DNA of 64,000 nt from Prostheceraeus crozeri (Eukaryota; Platyhelminthes; Polycladida; Euryleptidae), in assembly GCA_907163375.1 (NCBI GenBank), contig CAJQUW010007290.1, forward strand, positions 62,001 to 126,000, given 5' to 3'. Numbering within the stretch: position 1 is the stretch's first letter; the number at the start of each line of letters is the position of its first letter. Made by a program: the position numbers and the translations under genes. Below the pieces are notes generated by a model. It was not told the origin of the DNA. It saw only the letters and a program-made list of their open reading frames with translations, and searched no databases. Below, piece by piece: positions 35,266 through 45,439 of the stretch.

Positions 35266-35455
35266 TACTTCCTTTTGACGGGCGTTCCTGTAAAGGGCGG
35301 CGGTGAAACCCGTAGCTATGTATACCGCAAGGGACATTCGGCAATGGTCAATCTTGTTAAACCTCTCTGCGTCATGTTTGCAAGTGATTGCCTCTGTCTC
35401 AACGTAGTATGCATTCGCGTCAGGGCGACATTTAGCCGACTGTCGAAGGTTGCCT
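35266..35455 (+). repeat. Diverged third copy of the structured repeat
   Basis: It shares GGCGTTCCTGT preceded by TTTGAC, plus a later CTGTCGA-GG-TGCC block, with the 268-bp repeats at 32558 and 32903 in the same order, but the rest is weakly alike. It follows the ribozyme-hairpin pair, so the full unit may be ribozyme, hairpin, structured domain and 20-bp word. Confidence 0.45.
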
Positions 35456-35616
35456 AAAACTTTCCATTGCATACGTTATGAGAACCATGAGTTCTACCTG
35501 TCTCTATCAATGAGACGAATTGATGAATGGAATGAAATGGGAGGAAACTCACGCGCAACACGCAACATAACACACTTCTCTCTTCCGTAGTCTAACAAGC
35601 TCTTTACACATGGATC

Positions 35617-35636
35617 GCAGTCGATTGCTATCCCTG
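35617..35636 (+). repeat. 20-bp repeat word, copy 2
   Basis: Exact second copy of GCAGTCGATTGCTATCCCTG (first at 34721). It marks the end of the second ribozyme unit. Confidence 0.75.
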
Positions 35637-35841
35637 TATCAGAAGTGTAAGCTATCTTAATTTTATTTGACACTATTTCATCTATCATCATCATCGCCCA
35701 TATGAAATGTTTCAAGATTTACAAGTTAGACTAACCGTGCTACTATTTCCAAATGAAAAAGTATACATGGTTAAATCATCCACTGAAGCCCCGTTCAAGT
35801 AAGTCAGTATGAAAGCAAAGATAATACGAAATAAAAATTTA

Positions 35842-36237
35842 TTATGGCATGTATTTCAAAAGGTCTTCATCGTCAATATCGTCCCAGAGTCTGGCTTCAC
35901 ATAGATAACAAAAACAATTCACTTGCTTTAATCGTTCTTCCACTGCGAGCCTCACTTTGTCAATATACTCCCACTCCGCCATAGTTCGTGGCTGGGAGTT
36001 AGGGGTGTACCACTCCCATAATTGGTGGAGGAACTTGGTGCTGGTGATCTCCATCACATCGTCAGTATCGTACTGGAGATACTTCCACCTCACGCTTGTT
36101 AAGTCGGGACACTCCTTCTCACATACACTCTCTTCGTTGTCCACTGGTAATAACACCTTCTCTACCTTCGTTGGAGCGTTTGGTGTTGAGGATGGAGAAG
36201 AGAATTTTGTGTTTGGTGTTGTCGGAGGGCTTGTCAT
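35842..36237 (-). CDS. Small acidic protein with CxxC motif, part of the fossil
   Basis: 131 residues starting at an ATG at 36237, read divergently from the polymerase. The N-terminal 30 residues are Ser/Thr/Pro-rich and probably disordered. The middle is Trp-rich (WKYLQY, LHQLWEWY, MAEWEYIDKVR) and probably helical. Near the end a CFCYLC motif precedes an acidic tail (WDDIDDEDLL). An AATAAA on the minus strand (35838-35843) overlaps the stop codon, an unusually compact 3' end. The frame looks whole. The family is not recognised. It shares the 36.24-36.65 kb intergenic region with the polymerase unit. Confidence 0.6.
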   Translation of the reverse strand: MTSPPTTPNTKFSSPSSTPNAPTKVEKVLLPVDNEESVCEKECPDLTSVRWKYLQYDTDDVMEITSTKFLHQLWEWYTPNSQPRTMAEWEYIDKVRLAVEERLKQVNCFCYLCEARLWDDIDDEDLLKYMP

Positions 36238-36334
36238 GTTGACTGTGAATAATAACTTTGAAATGTTTTCTAATTCTTAAGTATCAACAAGCAACCAATC
36301 AGAATGAACAGCCAATGAATGATGAATATGAAAG

Positions 36335-36342
36335 TATATATG
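36335..36342 (+). promoter_or_regulatory. TATA box of the polymerase unit
   Basis: TATATATG in the context AAAGTATATATGTAAAG. Donor- and acceptor-like signals (GTAAGTTG at about 36498, TTCTCTTTCAG at about 36685) lie between it and the polymerase frame, so the leader may be spliced. Confidence 0.45.
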
Positions 36343-36650
36343 TAAAGTGACATTCGTGTCATTTCACTCTGTCTTTGTGACATATAAGTGAAGTGTTCTC
36401 TGACGAATTCTATATTTGAGGCGTACAAGTAAACTGCTCTCTCGTGAAGTCTCTATCTTGTTGAAGTATCAACCTTAAACTCGATTTCGTTGAAATGGTA
36501 AGTTGAAAATTTCTTCACTCATCTCCGTCAAACGTGTGGTTAATAGCATCTTCCTCAAGTTCAGGCATCTACTTCATCACCAACGCCCTCCCTTCTCGAG
36601 GAAAGTTTAGAGTCGTTGAGTCAAAGTAGGTTGTAACAATACACTGAGAC

Positions 36651-39600
36651 TTGAACAGAGATGATAGAATGATTTCTCTTTCAGGTGATGTGAGTTCCAG
36701 CTCAGGACTCTCGCGACAAGGCAACGAGTGGGAATGTGCCGACTGCGGACATATGTTTACAAGGAAGCACAGTCTCCTTCGACACATCAAACAACGTGTG
36801 TGTCAACGCAAAGCGGCGTCAATCTCCGGAGGTGAAGTTGATTCTGACGATGACATCTCCTTTCCTTGCGATTTGTGCCCTCTTTCTTTTGATAGTCACT
36901 TTCAGCGATCTTCGCACAGACTTCAACACACGCATGCAAATGATCACTACACCAACGGTACCTCTACCATCTCCCTCATTAATGTTTCACATAATAATTT
37001 AGTACGCGACTACTGCATGGAGTCCAATACTCAAATAGTAGATTTTCCTGAGTGGCTCCTTCAAAATTCTAACATTATCGAAGCGCTCTTCAACAATTTA
37101 GACAATTTTAGAATGAAGGCGCTCATCTACCTTAAACTAAAATATATTAAGATAGATTTTCAAACGGGTCAAGTGACGGAGAGAATACAGTTTCATGTTC
37201 CTTCCTCTTCCGCAACCGAAGTTGTAGACTGCGAGTCTTGGCTAAATTTTCACATTCAATGTTTAAAATCAAATGTAGATAAATTCAATCAACGCGACAG
37301 CGCTCTCATTTTTGATGGTGTGGAATCAGCCATATTCAAAATTTCACTATTAGAAAGTCATGCAGCTCGAGGTACATTTAAACTACCAAAAACGTTGTAT
37401 AATAATAAGAAAGCTGTCATCAATGTCGATTGTAAATCACAGTGTTTCAAATATGCAGTCCTATCCATCCTTCACTATAATGATATCAACGCGAATCGAA
37501 ATCATACCTATAGCTATAGACAGTGGGAGGATGAACTAGACTTTGAAGGTTGTGATAGTAACAACATGAAAATCAAAGATGTAGAAACGTTCGAAAAACA
37601 TAATAAGATTAAAATTGTCGTTCACGTGTGGGAGAAGGGTTGAAGGGTGCCCGCTATAATTCACGTTCAACTTGTTATGAACGTGTAGTCAACCTCTTAT
37701 TAGTAAAACAAGATGATAGCGAGGAATGGCACTACTGTGGTATTCCCAAAATCTCGCGCTTGTACACTCACTTGGGGCACTCTAAAAGAGGTGAACATTT
37801 TGTATGCGACCGCTGCATCCGCACCTTTTGGAGTAAAGATAAATTTGAAACTCACTATGAATGGTGCAAGCGAGGTAAATTACAAATGGAACGCATGCCC
37901 AAAGATAAAATATTTTCACATAGGGATAATGGTGACGAATTAAGTCCCCTGCGTGTCATTTACGCAGACATAGAATGCTACATTGATGATATCATCCACA
38001 AGCCAGCAGCCATATCCTGCTATGAAGTATGGCATGACCACTTTAGGAATAGACAAAACAAAATGCATACTTGGCAAGGTGAAGATTGTATTTCAAAATT
38101 TCTAGAATTTCTCGATAAAGCTGCTAAATTTCAACAATCATATGATTCCCAATTGCAGCGTAAGTCACTACATATGTCAGATGAAGACAAACAAAAATTT
38201 GAAAGTTGCACATCCTGTCCTAAATGTCATAAAACGTTTGATGACGATAAAATTAAGAAAGTGCGTGATCATGATCACATCACTGGTAAATTTAGAAACG
38301 CACTCTGCTCCAAATGTAACTTTTCACTTAGGTTGAGACGTCGTGTACTACCCGTCATTTTTCATAACTTTAAGGGCTATGACAGTCATATGCTCATAAA
38401 AGGAGGGTTGAGCCAGATGAAATCGTGGCAGTTCAATGTTATAGCACAAACGAGAGAAAAATTCATGGCAATGACAGCAAAAGTACCAGTAGATAAAACT
38501 AAAGAAAATAAGACAGTCTTCTTCGAAATAAAAATTTTAGATTCATTTCAATTCATGTCAGCGTCACTAGCTTCTCTCGTTCGTAATCTCAAGTTTCTTC
38601 CCCATAGTCAAACTTTGAAGAAACACTATCCAAACTTAACGGATGAAATAATCACTCGCAAAGGAGTCTTTCCTTATGCGTATTTTAGCTCAATGTCTAA
38701 ACTAAATGAAACAACCCTTCCTTCCATTGACAAATTCAAAAACGATTTGACGGGTGAATATTGTCCAGTAGAGGACTATGAACATGCTCAAGAGGCATGG
38801 TTAAAATTTGATTGTAAAACGTTTGGCGATTATATGATCGCTTACTTAGAATTAGATGTCATTTTGCTGGCTGATGTCTTTCAGGAATTTCGACGAGTGG
38901 CATTAGAAGAAGACAAATTAGATTCTGTCCACTTTGTCAGTCTACCAGCCATGTCCTTTAAATCAGCCTTTAAAATGACTGGTGAGACCATTCATCTCTT
39001 ACAAGACCCGGAGATGTATAATATATTTGAGCGCGGAATACGCGGTGGTCTCACATTTGTAAATAAACATCATATAAAATCTGAAACAGTAGGTGATGAT
39101 CATATCCACCTAAAGTACTATGACCAAAATAATTTATATGGCAGTTCACTGTCTAAACCACTACCTCATTCCGAGTTTAGTTGGTTAAATCAAGATGAGC
39201 TTGAGTATTACTCCAACCCTTCAAACATACTGAAGATTCCAGATGAAGGTGATTGGGGATATTATTTTGAAGTGGATTTGATTTATCCAAATAGCATTAA
39301 AAATAAAACTGCTGATTTCCCACTCGCACCTGAATCTGGTGAAGTGACTGAAGATATGTTTTCACCATTCATGTCACAATTTCATAATAACTTAACAGAG
39401 TGTGGACAGCCAAGGTATAAACCATGCCGCAAACTTTTACTCACCCAATATGATAAGAAAAATTATCTCGTACACTTCTGCATATTAAAATTCTATTTAG
39501 AAATGGGCATGCTTCTAAAGTCAGTTCACCGCATTATCAAATTTAGACAGAAAGCCTTCCTCAAACCCTACATAGATAGTAACAGTCAAAAACGTGCACT

Positions 39601-40471
39601 CGCCCAAAATAATTTTGAAAAGGATTTTTATAAATATAAGAATAACAGTCTATTCGGAAAGACCATGGAGGATGTTAGAAAACGTATGAATTACAAACTA
39701 GTCGTTGATGAACAAAAATATCACAAATTGACCTCATCACCTCTTTTCATTGATAGAGACATCATCGATGAGGATCTTGTAGGTGTTAAAATGATTAAAT
39801 CAGAAGTTGAGTTGTGCAAACCCATCTATATTGGGCAAGCCGTTTTAGATTATTCCAAGCTTGAAATGTATCAACTCTTCTACAAAATATTAAAACCATG
39901 CCCTCTCGTAAAAGAGGTTCGCTTGCTGGGTGGTGATACAGATAGTTTCTTTTTAGGAATTACCACTCAAAAAGATTTAAATTTTAATGAAGTAGGCAAG
40001 TCATTAGAAAAATATTTCGACACATCTAACTACAATCCCACTCATCCACTCTATTCCATACAGAATAAAGCCAAACTTGGTTGTTTTAAGGATGAAACAG
40101 CAGGAAAGGAAATAGATGAAATGATTCTCCTCCGTCCTAAAATGTATTCCATGAAATTAAAAGAATGTGCAGATAGTATTAAGCGTGCTAAAGGTATATC
40201 AAAATCCATTGTTCATAAAATGAAACATCGCTCCTATAAGAAGGCCTATAAAAATAAAACTATAACGTTTGTCAATATGACAATCTTAAAATCTCAAGTT
40301 CATACTGTGAAAACGTACACGTTCAAGAAACGAGCACTTTCAGCATGGGAGGATAAGAGGTGTTGGATAGGACATAACACATCTCTTCCACATGGACATC
40401 CTGACACAAACATACCTCCACCCAAAAGAATAAAACTCACGCTACCACATTCAGGAGATGTATTGACATAA
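36651..40471 (+). pseudogene. Family-B DNA polymerase (protein-primed type) of the Polinton-like fossil
   Basis: This would replicate the element's DNA. Two C2H2-like zinc motifs open the region (CADCGHMF, CDLCPLSF). The exonuclease follows with YADIEC (Exo I, about 37961), FHNFKGYDSH (Exo II, about 38358) and YLELDVILLADV (Exo III, about 38842). Between Exo I and II a CPKC...RDHDHITGKFR...CSKC block resembles the zinc-binding endonuclease VII-like insert seen in these polymerases. Polymerase motifs are DQNNLYG (A, about 39121), KNNSLFGK (B, about 39639) and GGDTDSF (C, about 39929). Overall length fits the large invertebrate Polinton-type polymerases. It looks broken about once, otherwise long and well kept, which argues for a young copy. 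An AATAAA follows at 40630. Confidence 0.9.
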
Positions 40472-40621
40472 TCAACTTTAACTCAGTATTTTGATGTTGC
40501 TTTTTGTAGATATACATGGTTGTTTTATGTATCGCATGAGATCGTTTCTTCCTTGTGAATATATGCCTACAGTCAGCCCATTCCCCCTATATCTGTGAAA
40601 AGACTTTTTCATATACATATT

Positions 40622-40635
40622 TTTATTTCAATAAA
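40622..40635. terminator. Overlapping convergent polyadenylation signals
   Basis: Plus-strand AATAAA at 40630-40635 serves the polymerase. Minus-strand AATAAA (plus 40622-40627) serves the neighbouring WEV-family unit. The two signals lie within 14 bp, typical of compact virus-like gene layout. Confidence 0.6.
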
Positions 40636-40650
40636 CATATCACAATGACT

Positions 40651-42199
40651 TCACTTTGTTTTCCGAAACACTAAAGTTACGAGGGATTTAGTATCTTTCA
40701 CATGGATGCACTCTTGTAAACCATTGGTAATTTTGATAGTAATAGAGGGTATAGTTTGTTTGACGACGGGATGATAGAAAATAGATTCAAACATCTTCTC
40801 GACTATTCCATATGAAGCGTCTTTATCATGAATGAAATCACGTAAAATGTATTCTTTTTTCTCACCAACAGAAATAGGTAAAATCAAATCACTTTGAATG
40901 TAAAGGTGCTGTTCATGTTTATCAAGTGTCATTGGTGTTTCTATACCAATCGTATGCGCAGCAGCAAACACAGTTTGTAGCATTGAAAAACCAAAGAGTT
41001 TTTTCAAATTTTACTCAATTGACATTGAATGTCATCGCCCAGTTTCAGAACAACGCGTTGATTTTCAATTGAAAACGAAATGTGGTGTGTCTTTACATCA
41101 TATTTACTTTTCATCACATGTTTCAACTTCTGTTGTATATAAGGATTTACTACATGAATGAAGCTTTCAACTGTATGATATAGACGCGGCATTATATTGA
41201 TAGCAACTTTACATTCTTGATAAGACTGGTAAATTTTCTTGATGCGATCACCATAGATGTCCACCCACCATTCATCATTAACTGAATCAGCTTTAGTGTG
41301 ATATTCATGAGAACCATACACCACACCGCTTCCAATAATAGGTGTATAATGTCTTATAAAATGACGCAAGGTTGGAGAGAAATAAACTGTAAGCTTGTCA
41401 TTATATTTCTGAATAACCAACTTATCCTTGTCCGCCATAATTTTCTCTCCATACTTTTTACCCACAGTCTCATTCCATCGTTTTATTAACTCAATAAGTG
41501 ATAAAGGTTGAACACCACGCTGTTTCAAAATGATGCGTTCTTCACATTCTACAACATCTTCATCAAATATTTTAAATTTATAATGAAATTTGTTGATTCG
41601 ATTTGAATAAACTTTTTTAACATTTGCAGTAGCAATTGACGTTAGATGTAGTCCATGCCCAAAACCGAGATGTGGATAGAATTCATTATCAACCTCAGTG
41701 TAAGACCTTTAGTAAAAGAATGAAAGCGAAGGAACTGTCTCCCATTCCAATGATAGATAGTAAACTCATAAACTTTCTGATCCTCATTCTTCATGATGGA
41801 AGTATTGCCACTATTGAATGCCTTAATAATTTTTTCATTCCCAAATGGACCATAATAATCTGATTTTATCTGAATCCATTCATAGTTCTACTTTCCATCT
41901 GGCGCTAAATTGTATGGAAACTGGAATGTATTATTCAATGTTATTCCATCATGGATGCGAGGAGTCAATATCATTTCTTCCACATCATTCACATTCTGAA
42001 TATTGCTATCATAGCAAATGCTGGAAACACCTACTTCCCATTCACCTTCTAGATGTAGTGAGCGATTTAATTCTACTCGAAAGGCTGATGGTTTGTTATT
42101 AGGAAATTTATTCATAGAAGCATTAGTGGGTAAGTAAATTAAAAACGAATCTCTATTTTCACTTTCCATATTATTCACATTGGAAAAACATATTAGCAT
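40651..42199 (-). pseudogene. WEV-motif family protein, copy 2, of the fossil
   Basis: The region starts with an N-terminal block reading YLPTNASM followed by LEGEWEVGVSSICYDS, the hallmark of an uncharacterised invertebrate family that I recall near Polinton-type polymerases and often annotated after C. elegans F54H12.2. A middle part (IMPRLYHTVESFI) and a C-terminal part (LPISVGEKKEYIL, then LVTLVFRK) correspond in order to the same regions of the copy at 42209-43612. Function is unknown; a structural virion-like role is a guess. It looks broken, with about two or three breaks. Confidence 0.6.
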
Positions 42200-42208
42200 A
42201 CTTTTGCA

Positions 42209-43612
42209 TTAACTCTTCATTCGGAAATGGAGTGTGATACTTGTTACAGCATCTTTATGAAAAGTAATCAACGCACCAGGATCGTCATCAATTGCAATAT
42301 CAATTTGTGGGATGTAGTTTGATTTCAGCTTTGTATAATGCACTTTCTTGAAAGTATGCTCAGATAAAATACTGCAGCTTTTTGGCTGGTATGGTATCAT
42401 TGTTAGCAATGGAGCTTCAACATCTCCCACACGTACATCTTCACCAATATTGGAATATATCTGAAAATAGTTGATACGACGCGATAGTGACATGTCTGCG
42501 CTAGCTGTGGCTACAGTACCACTTTAAAAGATATTTTGATCAAAACCCAAATTGTCCATTAGAGTTTTATCCATAATTAGTTCAATATCTTTCCCACTTA
42601 TAGTGACAGACAAAGCACCTTCTTTTTCAGAAAATGAAATATGTTGGTCATTAATCACTTCATTCAAATAATCTACAACCAATTTAACTGAAGTAATAAT
42701 GCGAGGCATCAACACTCTTGTTTCATGTAATACACCACCTAAAGGCTCTATACGCTTTCTGTATAAAGATACGGTCCATTCTGTATCAAATTGATTTGAC
42801 CTTTCACATGGCAAATGTTGCATATCAAATTTTCCATGAACAGCTGCAGAACGATGGCGTAAGAACTGATGAAAATCTTTTGAACAAACTAATACTAGAT
42901 CATCATCATTTAATTTACTTATTGCAATATGATTAGATGATTTGATATAAGTCAATGTTGCCACTTGTTTACCATCAACTCGAAGGAGATAATTAAATTT
43001 CTTCAATAATGTTTCAGGAGTCATGCTTGTCTTTCTTGGCTTAATCACAATCTTCTTCACCAACGTCTTCTCATTTTTTGGAATAAGATCTACATAATAA
43101 GCTTCTTCTCGATATATTTACTGTTTATGACCACCTGGGTGGTAATTAGCGTTACAGTTATCATAGCTTGTCAAGGTGCTGGTGAGGTAACCTAAATCAT
43201 TTCTTAAACTGGAACTCAAAGCAACATTCCAATCTTTATCAACTACATGATGTACATAATTGTGATCACCATTGTGCGGAGTAAATTGGACAATGTGTTT
43301 ACACTCTTTATTCAGGAAATCATATACGAATTTCTGACATGATGCAAGATCTTTCTTCGGCCATTGTGGAATGTACACTCGACAGCCCTTTTCACATTGG
43401 TAAGCAGCTGTGCGTCTCATATTAATAGTCATCACCTCATGATCAAAAGTATAGACACAGTTACTGTGAACAAGTTGTGTGAACCCTACTTCCCACTCTC
43501 CATTCAGCTGTTGTATGTTATCAATGGGAGTAGAAAAGATAGCGGCTCGATTACTAGCAAATCTATTTGTTGCTGCATTTCTAAGCAAAATATGGTAAAA
43601 CGACATTTTCAT
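42209..43612 (-). pseudogene. WEV-motif family protein, copy 1, of the fossil
   Basis: The N-terminus (SFYHILLRNAATNRFASN) is followed by LNGEWEVGFTQL, the family hallmark. A middle part has LMPRIITSVKLVVDYLNE and a DNLGFDQN segment, and the end reads VGDVEAPLLTMIPY then TSITLHFR, which matches how I remember the family closing. Its upstream border faces the PC4-like gene across about 38 bp containing an AT-rich CTATATATT sequence (43624-43632), perhaps a shared promoter. It looks broken about twice. Function is unknown. Confidence 0.6.
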
Positions 43613-43650
43613 ATTCTATTGATCTATATATTACCAATTTGCATAACATC

Positions 43651-44046
43651 ATGAAGACTTGGATTTTGGATTCTCAACAATACATCAAAGTTGATCGCAA
43701 TGGAAACGTTCATTTCAAAAATTCTCATGGAAATACATCGAGAGGAATTACATTGACATGGCGGCAATTTTTTAATCTCAATGACATCATGAGAGATTTG
43801 GAATATTTTGAAACGCTAAAATTCATCTCTTTGGGTAATCAAGCTTGGCTTCAACATTACAGAAATGAAATTCAAATCTGTCATTCTGATTCCTCAATCT
43901 ATTTTTCATTTCGCAAATACAATTGGGAAAATATAAAAGATGGATACATCGCTCCATTATGTCATTTATTCGTCGAGAGTTCATCGCTTTGCTATGCAAA
44001 TCTTAATCAGACACCACCTTCAACACAATGTCCCGCTCCTTCATGA
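43651..44046 (+). CDS. PC4/Sub1-like small protein, copy 1
   Basis: 131 residues from the ATG at 43651, chosen because the second tandem copy begins at the matching position (MKTW here, MKSW there). The pattern YIKVDRNGNVHFKNSHG, then GITLTWRQFFNL, then IMRDL, resembles the beta-strands and helix of the PC4/Sub1 transcription coactivator fold (basic G-K-V strand, then GISLT..QW..L). A YNWENIKDGYIAPL segment closes it. In hosts, PC4 binds single-stranded DNA and supports RNA polymerase II initiation. The frame looks whole. The match is by pattern only. Confidence 0.5.
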   Translation: MKTWILDSQQYIKVDRNGNVHFKNSHGNTSRGITLTWRQFFNLNDIMRDLEYFETLKFISLGNQAWLQHYRNEIQICHSDSSIYFSFRKYNWENIKDGYIAPLCHLFVESSSLCYANLNQTPPSTQCPAPS

Positions 44047-44368
44047 AGAGTTGGAGATTAGATTCCCTACAACATGTTGAGATTGATTATGATCAAAACG
44101 TTTATTTCAAAGACTATGCTGGAAATATGAGAAGAGAATTTGCTTTATCATATCGACATTTTCAGTGCCTAAATCATATCATGAAGGACTTGAAATAGTT
44201 CTATATGAAAAGACATTCACGCATAGGAAATCGCATATGGTTGCGACTTAAAAAGGCAACGAATACAAATCTATCATTTCCAACTTTCTATATGGTTCAC
44301 ATTTCATGAAGGTAGTTGGGAAAAGTAGAAAAGGAAGATACATCGCTCTATTTACTCATTTCTTCATC
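44040..44368 (+). pseudogene. PC4/Sub1-like small protein, tandem copy 2
   Basis: A diverged duplicate of 43651-44046: MKSWRLDSLQHVEIDYDQN at the front, FALSYRHFQCLNHIMKDL in the middle and a RYIALFTHFF tail that answers GYIAPLCHLF in copy 1. Part of the fossil and broken, with a few breaks. The tail runs to the start of the TBP-like gene. Confidence 0.5.
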
Positions 44369-44915
44369 ATGAGACGTCATCGTTACACCATCGTCAACAT
44401 TCTCCGCCACATCAGACTCTATGCCAAAAACCATTTTGCAACATTACATCAACAAATTCCAAACAGCACGTATTATCCGGGTCGACCGCAAATGTTAGTG
44501 GTGAAGATGAGCAATTTACGGAACCTTCAACTCTTTTTCAAACGGGACGGTACAAATTCTCGGCGCCCTTTCTCATTCATCGGCGTGGTTAATGCGCTTA
44601 GAACTGCAGAAGCTACTACGTCGGATATGGAAGAGGGAGAAGTGTGTGATGTCGAATCTGACTGTGAACAATATGGTGATCTCTACTCAATTGAGTGAAA
44701 ATGTATCGTTTTCGAAGATTCATAGCAGCAGCTGCAGTTCGTGTTATGAGCCAGAACTTTTTCCTGCAAGTCTCATTAATCGCTGGAATCCTGTACATAT
44801 TGCAATCTTTCACAACAGTAAAGTTATCATTACTGGACTGAAATCAGAAGTGCAAGCAGATACAATCCTAGACCATTTAATCGAATATGTACATACCCAG
44901 CGGATTGCGAAATGA
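44369..44915 (+). pseudogene. TBP-like (TATA-binding protein family) gene of the fossil
   Basis: Both lobes of the TBP saddle can be recognised. The first lobe reads YTIVNILRHIRLYAKN, then IPNSTYYPGRPQMLVVKM and LQLFFKRDG, parallel to TBP's IVSTVNL, NAEYNPKRFAAVIMRI and ALIFSSGK. The second reads NLTVNNMV, then SSCYEPELFPASLINRW and IAIFHNSKVIITGLKSE, against SSYEPELFPGLIYRM and IVLTGAK of TBP; YEPELFP is identical. Between the lobes lies an acidic linker (MEEGEVCDVESD). TBP binds the TATA box by kinking DNA with paired Phe residues, some visible here. It looks broken about once. It lies next to the PC4-like pair, suggesting a transcription module carried by the element. Confidence 0.7.
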
Positions 44916-44966
44916 AAACAATTTTTATTCCAATATGATGATGTTATATTTCAAATCATTATAGAA

Positions 44967-45398
44967 CTAACAAATCATCTTTTCATTAGAAGATGGGTTA
45001 CATGAAAACTTTTGAATAACAGATTTAAATCGACGTACATGCAAACGTTTTAAGATGAAGTACAGTAGAAAAGCATCACACGTTGATGAAAGTGGATGTT
45101 GTAGTATGCGTTCATTTCGCTGATATTGACGCGTATGTTTTCTCAACCACTGCTGTGTTGGTATATTTGGAGGTTGAGCAAGAGAGTCAAATAGTTCACC
45201 ATGTCGGTCTTCTCCAATAAAGATCGCTTTCCAATGCTCACCGCCTAAATTCTGCGAATGAGTGTTTAGCACAATAAAGATGGGATAGTGATTTACTGCA
45301 GGTGGTAAGGTATCGAGCGAATAGACATTATCGAAAGCTTTCAACGTCGCTTCGTCTGCATTACGCTGTACTTTAGTTTTAATATCGTCATCAGTCAA
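44967..45398 (-). CDS. Adenain-like cysteine protease (PRO) of the fossil
   Basis: 143 residues with the C5/C48 layout known from adenoviruses and Polintons: GGEHWKAIFI carries the catalytic His, an acidic position follows in GELFDSLAQPP, and LSSTCDAFLLYF carries the nucleophile Cys with an upstream Gln (ILQH) suited to the oxyanion hole. In adenoviruses and Polintons this enzyme matures capsid proteins. The frame looks whole and is of typical length, though somewhat short N-terminally. AATAAA on the minus strand (plus 44924-44929) follows the stop. It is the rightmost gene before low-complexity DNA. Confidence 0.8.
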   Translation of the reverse strand: MTDDDIKTKVQRNADEATLKAFDNVYSLDTLPPAVNHYPIFIVLNTHSQNLGGEHWKAIFIGEDRHGELFDSLAQPPNIPTQQWLRKHTRQYQRNERILQHPLSSTCDAFLLYFILKRLHVRRFKSVIQKFSCNPSSNEKMIC

Positions 45399-45439
45399 CT
45401 AACTCATTAACGATTATACTGAAGAATCACGTCACGATA

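Larger units (their letters stand above)
32130..45420. mobile_element. Polinton-like (Maverick-type) virus-like fossil, about 13 kb
   Basis: The family assignment rests on a protein-primed-type family-B DNA polymerase plus an adenain-like cysteine protease in one compact, mostly gap-free block, with WEV-motif proteins that in my recollection accompany such polymerases in invertebrate genomes. Genes run in both directions with convergent, overlapping polyadenylation signals. Additional parts are TBP-like and PC4-like proteins, a coiled-coil protein and HDV-like ribozymes. No integrase, packaging ATPase or clear terminal repeats were recognised, and both limits are approximate. The right limit runs into low-complexity sequence. 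The copy looks broken, with roughly half a dozen to ten breaks, yet frames remain long, suggesting a recent insertion. Confidence 0.75.

Noticed and set aside
34613-35472. Two minus-strand frames sharing a segment containing KTAQGKPRGGSIMSCP
   Set aside because: The shared part is only the antisense of the duplicated ribozyme units.
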